From positions 461,383 through 525,382 of the forward strand of contig NMRA01000031.1 of NCBI GenBank assembly GCA_002633005.1: a stretch of 64,000 bases of DNA, read 5' to 3'. Source of the DNA: Phoronis australis (taxonomy: Eukaryota > Phoronida > Phoronidae). Both the position numbers and the translations under genes were made by a program. Under the pieces are notes generated by a model. It was given only the letters and a program-made list of their open reading frames with translations, ran no database searches and was not told where the DNA came from. Shown here piece after piece: positions 58,464-64,000 of the stretch. Numbering within the stretch: the first letter of the stretch is position 1; each line of letters opens with the position of its first letter.

Positions 58464-59500
58464 ATGTCATACATGCTTTTGATTTTATGTTTGGCTTTAA
58501 GTCTTCCCGATAGATCCACGGCGTTAAACAAGAGGCAAATTCCAGATGACCCCCTCCTGGACATGTTCCGGAAACAAGAGGTTTTATTACAGAAGATTGG
58601 AAAACAATTGAATGATTCAGTCAGTATACTAGACACTAAGATCATGAAGTTGGAACGCGCTCTTGCGTCTCATGAGAAAGGCAACAAGGAAGTTGTAAAA
58701 AAGATGCAGAATGCCTTAGACGATATCGATAATTTGGTGGAAGACAAGTTATGCCCTCGCGGTTTTTATCTAAATGATTTTGGCTGTTACAAATTCATAA
58801 ACGAAGCATTACCTTTTGATACCGCCGCTGCTCGTTGCCGTCAATATCAGAGCCACTTGGTTGAGGTACAAACAAATAAGACATTTGAGGCTTTGATATC
58901 CTTGATGGATCAACGTGGCGCGACTGTAAACAGATGGTACCATCTGGGCGCCAAGAAAGTGAACGACGTGTGGACATGGAGTGAATCAAAGGAACCTTTC
59001 ACCTTCAACAACTTTTGGAAAGGTGGTGAGTAGTATTTGACTAATTTTGGCGTAGCCTTCAAAGAGTGACAGATTTTAACTTGTTACCTGGTAAAATTTA
59101 TGTGGCCCTGAAGTCATGACTCATCAGATAATGTATTTTAATTTCGTTACGTTCCCTTTCAAAAAAGCTTGTGCGTCCTCTACTTCAAAATGTCAAAAAC
59201 ATTTGGCGAATTACATAATGTACACTAGAGTACAGATTGTGTAAACTGTATCTCTTAATGCATGGCGTTTCGATGTGCAGAGGTACGTTTAGTTGATTTG
59301 AGTACGTAACATGCAACCGCGCGTAAGAGTTCTCCTCCAGTACATATTCTCGTTACCGATTGTAAGACCTGTCCTTCTTTCTACATGCGGTTCTAGGTCT
59401 AAGAGGTAGCGAATGTGCGTTCTTCAACTTCAATCACAACAACAAGAGGTGGGATGAAGACCATTGCACATACAAGGCACACTCCGTCTGTGAAATTTGA
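58464..59500 (+). CDS. Secreted C-type lectin-domain protein, two exons, 221 residues
   Basis: Exons 58464-59025 and 59397-59500 join in phase (G|GT, donor GTGAGT, acceptor TTCTAG). Signal peptide MSYMLLILCLALSLPDRSTA, likely cleaved after residue 20; heptad-like helix at about 35-95 (oligomerisation stalk); CTLD at 97-221 with six Cys (97, 108, 125, 194, 211, 219), the long-form pattern. WYHLGAK and VWTWS fit the WIGL and WxW strands. The EPN/QPD sugar-specificity tripeptide is absent (KGGLRGSEC at that place), and the WND site reads WDED. Calcium-dependent sugar binding is therefore doubtful, and the ligand cannot be predicted. It is probably an extracellular defence or matrix protein; invertebrates have large families of these. 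A decayed relative lies at 61829-61980. Confidence 0.9.
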
Positions 59501-59757
59501 TGAGGCGGATTGTAATTGTGTAATATCCGAAGAGCATTTGCGAACATGACATGCTCGAAGCTCGGCTGCAGCATTGCTGGTAACGGATAAAACACCATGT
59601 CAGCTAATCTACCTTGGCTGTGTTTCAGAAATGTTCATCTCGTCAACAATATTGTGTCCTTTTATTGCCGTAGTGATAAACGGCCTACTTGTGCTTTTGT
59701 TATGTTGAAGCGGTTATGGCTAGAAATTGATACCTTTAAACCTGTTCCGTAGAAAAA

Positions 59758-59763
59758 AATAAA
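59758..59763 (+). terminator. Probable polyadenylation signal of the lectin gene
   Basis: AATAAA about 260 nt after the lectin stop codon. Confidence 0.55.
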
Positions 59764-60382
59764 ATTTGATTGAGATCACTTACCGCTATACAACGGTTCA
59801 ACTTGTTATTTTTTACCTAGATGAGACGTGAGTTTGTTCTTGCAGAGATCAGACAGTTCGTTATTCCCCGAGACAATGATGATGACACGTCATGACAAGT
59901 CAAAAAAAACGAACTGTCGGTTACTTTCAAGTGCAGAAATCGCACTTAATTTGACTAAGGACCAGTTTCACAACGGTAAGTTGTCTAAATCAAACACTTG
60001 TTGTGATGTAAGGCGAGTTTATCGCCAGCACACCCCCCCCCCCTCCCATCACTGAATATTCTAAAATAAATCAATTGGTTTAAAACACTTAATTAAGATT
60101 GAATCTACTCAATTTAAATATCATAGGAGATTGTCACTGCGANTGCTAAAGTTGAACGCTCTCGTTATCAACAGACCACGCCACTTATTCAATAGGCCTT
60201 TCTTATGCATGTCTCACATTCCAATCCTAGAAAAACAGTGCAGGTGGCCTGATGTCATTTGCGGTGCATCAGACGTGCGCAGGCCTCATGGTTGGGCCCA
60301 TTGCACAAAACACCTGAGCAAAAGCACGAGAGCCCAATTATGGCTCTTCGTGAAGAAAGTTTTCAAGTCTGTCAGTCTTCTT

Positions 60383-60905
60383 TCAGAAAACGGACAGACG
60401 TTTCCATTTGTTGCCATGAACTATATGTTGTAGGCATGTAACAGTGCCGTCCAGTAAATTGCTCCTTAGCCTATAAAAAGCTGGGCAAGACTCTACCAGG
60501 TGTTTAGGCGATTCTACGTCAGTGCCACACTCGGGACACGCTGGGCTCCCCACATGCCCAGTAATGTGTCTGTGTCGGGCTAGGTTACAATGGCCCGTCA
60601 AAATTTGAATGACGTGTCTTATACCCAATCTATCTAGTCTCGGAAGGTTTTTTGAACCTTTCGGTTCGATCACGTTGGGAAAATTCCCCTTTGTCTCTCT
60701 ACAGGTGTTAAGTGTTGCCCACTGCTGAACGGGTATGTACCCAGTTGTGTATACTCATCCTGCAACATCCGTAAGATACCGCGATAGTAGGTTTAGGCAC
60801 AAAATGCAGAACACTTGCTCCTATCTTTGCGAGTCTGTCTGCATTCTCATTGCCATCAATTCCCGCATGGGCCCTGATCCCAGCGTACATTGATGGTTCT
60901 TTCAA
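60383..60905 (-). pseudogene. Fragment of an RNase H-bearing LINE (I-group type)
   Basis: Minus strand: RAHAGIDGNENADRLAKIGA matches the C-terminal RNase H motif (H-x-GI-x-GNE-x-AD-x-LA). After a frame break near 60690 the sequence reads LTGHCNLARHRHITGH and then CPECGTDVESPKHLVESC, the Cys-Cys-His-Cys tail found after RNase H in such elements. The reverse transcriptase part is missing, so the fragment is a truncated, inactive relic. Confidence 0.85.
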
Positions 60906-61828
60906 TTATAAGCTTGTTAAGCTCATTAATACAATCATAACACAACGAGAGTTGGCCCTTAGAACGAGACTAGTGCTGTTATGTCTTATAGGGAGCTGTC
61001 TGTTTACAATGAATCTCTACATAAACCATGGCAAACTACTGTACCACTTGTTGCACAAATAACCATAGAAACAAAGTTTTGTAATGTCGCCAATTTCATA
61101 CTAACAAGTATCAGGAATCTTCCTGCAAGCATTAATAAGACAGTCTGTGGCTACTGAAGATTCGTAGATACAATGACCACAATTTTCACACAGTAAACAA
61201 GGCCAGACCAGGACACTGGGTCTGACCCTGTTACCTGAACTGTACACATAGTCTTCTTTAACTGAGCACAGCTGACACTACTCCATTTGCCCTTTGTGAC
61301 ATTCCTGCCACTAAATATGCATAATTCACTACGCGACCCTGGCCACGGGTCGATCTCAGCATTATCATTTAACTACTGTAGTAACTAAAAATATTTAAAA
61401 CTTAGTAGGTAGGCCAACTGCTATTATTATTCTACTTCAGTACTGACTTGTGTTCACCGAGCAGCATATACTTGCCAGCAGTAGTAGAAATATGTAATGA
61501 ACTTACACTTACCTCACCTTATCGTTGAGACAAGCGAAACAAAAAATGCCTTACTTAGTCTGATGCGCCGTAAATCACTCATGAGGGTGTCCAGTAAGTT
61601 TCGTGACCTGGTGTTGGGGAATGACACTTGTCTGTATGATGCGTGCTATGTGAGCCCCCAACGCACGTCATTAGTTCAAAGGTCACCTATTGGCAGATTT
61701 TTTTGTTTTCACATTTACAAGGTATCATTGAATACAACTGCACTTTGTTTAGCGTAGACGATGTTCAAATAGCATTGTTGTTCAGTTAGTGCTATACATT
61801 AGCATCGTTAGGAGCATGCAAATATATC

Positions 61829-61980
61829 TTTAAACAAGAAGCAAATTCCTGATGACACTCCCCTGGATATGTTGCGGAAACAAGATTTTTTATTATAGTT
61901 GGAAAGCGATTGAATGACTCGATAAGTGCACCACACACTAAGATCAGAATGCAGATCAGAAGCTTGGCACACTCACTGTG
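61829..61980 (+). pseudogene. Decayed partial copy of the C-type lectin stalk
   Basis: Aligns with 58525-58670 of the lectin: TTAAACAAGAAGCAAATTCC, GATATGTTGCGGAAACAAGA, GGAAAGCGATTGAATGA. The reading frame is broken by a TAG at the place of a Gln codon and by small deletions. No CTLD is recognisable downstream with confidence. Confidence 0.8.
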
Positions 61981-63381
61981 CAAATTCAAGTTGCCGCAAC
62001 GCACCAATGAAATTGTCACACCTTCAAAAATGTGACAATTTGCTTAAACGCTGCTGGCCCAAAACTGTCGCAACAACTTTGCGTGTGAAAATTTTGGCTT
62101 TTACGAAGTACGGGTCCAAATAGGCACGATAACAAGATGTGTCATGGAAATATTCCAACTATAAAGTTTGGATGTTCTGCCGAGGGTTTGTGCTTTCCTA
62201 ATGACAAGATGAAGACACCATTCTGTTTAAAATTGACATATACCAGATGTTCCAGCGCTATGGTGGTTCACATGTGTACGCGAACGATCGCCAGATTCAC
62301 ATGCACAAACCACTGCAGACTATTTTTTATTCCAGTACCGGTGGAGGACCATACATTTCAGTAACATGGGCGCCGCGGTTACCCTTATCAAGGCCGTAGA
62401 AATCGGGGGATGTGGGGACATACTCCCCCAAAAAATTTGCAGGCATCAGGCTTAAACCGTGGCAATCGACATAGGCGTGGGCCGGGGACAGTCGAGAAAA
62501 GAAAGACTGCGGAGAGAAAACATTTCACAACTCAGTATCGGTGCAAGGTTTACCCTTTGAGGACCTTGGCCAGGACATTGCTGTTAGAGTATCCGCTTTT
62601 GCTGCATAGGTCGTGTGAACGCTCTTGAAAACGTCCACTTACTCATTCATACATGTATTTTGAAAAATCGAGAAAATTTGTAAAGCGAAGCTTTTGCGGA
62701 GCTTATTAATTCACCGGAATTTTAAATTCAATAAGACAATTTTCGAATGTAAAACTATATTTTTCCAGAGGCCCCTCTCTGGCAAGGGACAAAGAGACAA
62801 CTATTTTTCGTCTTTGTTTTTTCCAAATTCTATATCACTTGAGAAACATTGATGATCTGACAGATATCATCAATTGCTGATTTTTGAAAGTATAGATCTT
62901 TTCATATTTAGGGGCCCAGCCCTTGATGAGGGCCATTGATGACATTCAAGTGACCACCCTTTTTATATTTATTGTCAAATTCTTAAAGGGTAGCTCACGG
63001 AGAGAGGGCCCATCGTAATTACCTCTGTTTTCCTGTTTCTTGTAAGTCGTACAATCGGCTTTCATGTGGAGAAGGGACGCTTCTTGGAAGATCACACCAC
63101 GATTAATTGAACTGTCATTCTTTTCCAAGCTTTATGATGTTCAAGCACCTTACTACTCGGACTAGTGCGACAGCTGTTTTTTTTTTCTTGAACTTTTGCT
63201 TAAATGGTCTAACAAGGTCTTCATAAAGAGCCAGGTCTTCACTGCCTGCGTATCACGTAAATTCACTCTTGACATCGTCAGGAAATCTTCCGTTGTACAC
63301 ACGTAACTTAAATTCGTAACACGAGTGAATGAGAGATTTTTCAAAAGTGTTTATAGCATTATCTTTGCTATTACATGGTAA
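61981..63381. other. Nothing clearly recognised
   Basis: The G-rich phrase near 62400 (GGCCGTAGAAATCGGGGGAT) looks like the edge of a transposon, but I cannot define ends. No gene is supported. Confidence 0.4.
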
Positions 63382-63637
63382 ATGCTCGCACCCAACCTAA
63401 CAATTGGGGACGCGCGAATTTTTTAGAATGTGGACCTTCTACGAAGATTCTCAGGGTATGTTCTGAGCTATGCATTGTGTATTCGCCAAATTTTGGACGT
63501 TCCTGCCTTTTTAGTGGACTTTTGTCTCGTTTTGTACTTTTTTCAGAATCTTAAAGTTTGTTCTCTGAGGCGGACCTTTTTGCCCACATCGCCAAATGGG
63601 GGCTCGTTCGAGACTCCCCGGCAGTGGTGCGCACATT
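63382..63637. mobile_element. Palindromic-end MITE, third copy
   Basis: ATGCTCGCACCCAACC ... GGTGCGCACATT are imperfect inverted ends. The interior shares TTAGTGGACTTTTGTCTCG, AGGCGGACCTTTTTGCCCAC and CGCCAAATGGGGG with 52926-53171. Confidence 0.75.
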
Positions 63638-64000
63638 GGAAAGTTCAAGATTGTTATGTTACTAAGATAAGTGGACTGTGGAAAATTACATCTGCATTCA
63701 TAATAAAGAGATAGGTAAATGTTATAATGAACATATGATGCACAGTTGCCACTGTTTAACATTCGTGAATGGTAAAACGAGGTGACTGTATTGAAAAGCG
63801 GGATTCCCGGATAAGAAACGAAACATCTGGGTCCATGCTAGGAACCTGGTTCCTAGATCTATGCCAAAACGCAAGGGTGAAATATTCTCTGCGACACTCA
63901 AAATCGTCCCTAAAGCGTATGTCATGGAAAGGCGTTTTTTTTTGGTTGTTGTTGTAGTTGAATGGAAATTTGTGGGTGGGGTAAAAACCCATGAAACAAC
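63638..64000. other. Right-edge sequence, nothing recognised
   Basis: No coding, RNA or repeat feature that I can support. Confidence 0.4.

Overview
The window is animal nuclear DNA: split genes with GT-AG introns, AT-rich introns of 0.3-6 kb, and many transposon relics and tandem repeats. The protein families, the high repeat polymorphism and the lectin content fit a marine invertebrate (lophotrochozoan or invertebrate deuterostome). The sequence alone does not name the species. Single N characters at 34000, 53209 and 60143 mark draft-assembly joins, and two of them are flanked by overlapping duplicated sequence.

Left part (about 1-20.1 kb, minus strand): eleven coding exons of a neurabin/spinophilin orthologue (PPP1R9), the protein phosphatase 1 and F-actin scaffold. 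They run from the start codon at 20006 to an exon ending at 536, and the gene continues off the left edge. The exons join in phase into 1073 codons: an N-terminal actin-binding region, a low-complexity linker, the PP1 docking motif KIRF, a PDZ domain, and a charged helical region leading into the coiled coil. An 81-bp minisatellite at the left edge reaches almost to the donor of the last visible exon.

Middle (20.1-32.5 kb): the spacer between two head-to-head genes. It holds the 3' half of a degenerate L1/Tx1-like LINE (interrupted by a hAT-like element and another insertion), dispersed repeats, and a 1.5-kb element with 13-bp inverted ends. I recognise no host gene here.

Centre (32.6-51.9 kb, plus strand): a complete 20-exon gene for puromycin-sensitive aminopeptidase (NPEPPS, M1 family), 930 residues, with GAMEN, HELAH and the distal Glu ligand intact. 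It has two in-frame starts that suggest mitochondrial and cytosolic forms. Exon 2 and about 830 bp around it appear twice across an N, probably an assembly duplication. Intron 19 holds 73-bp repeats copied from the end of exon 19 with its donor site, followed by eight same-strand CTCF-like motifs about 150 bp apart.

Right part (52-64 kb): a second 3' end of the same LINE with nested MITEs, then a two-exon gene for a secreted C-type lectin (58.4-59.5 kb) with a decayed partial copy about 3.3 kb downstream, a fragment of an RNase H-bearing LINE, and another MITE. Neurabin and the aminopeptidase are not known to act together. Their adjacency is of interest as a possible ancient linkage, since both human orthologues lie in 17q21.
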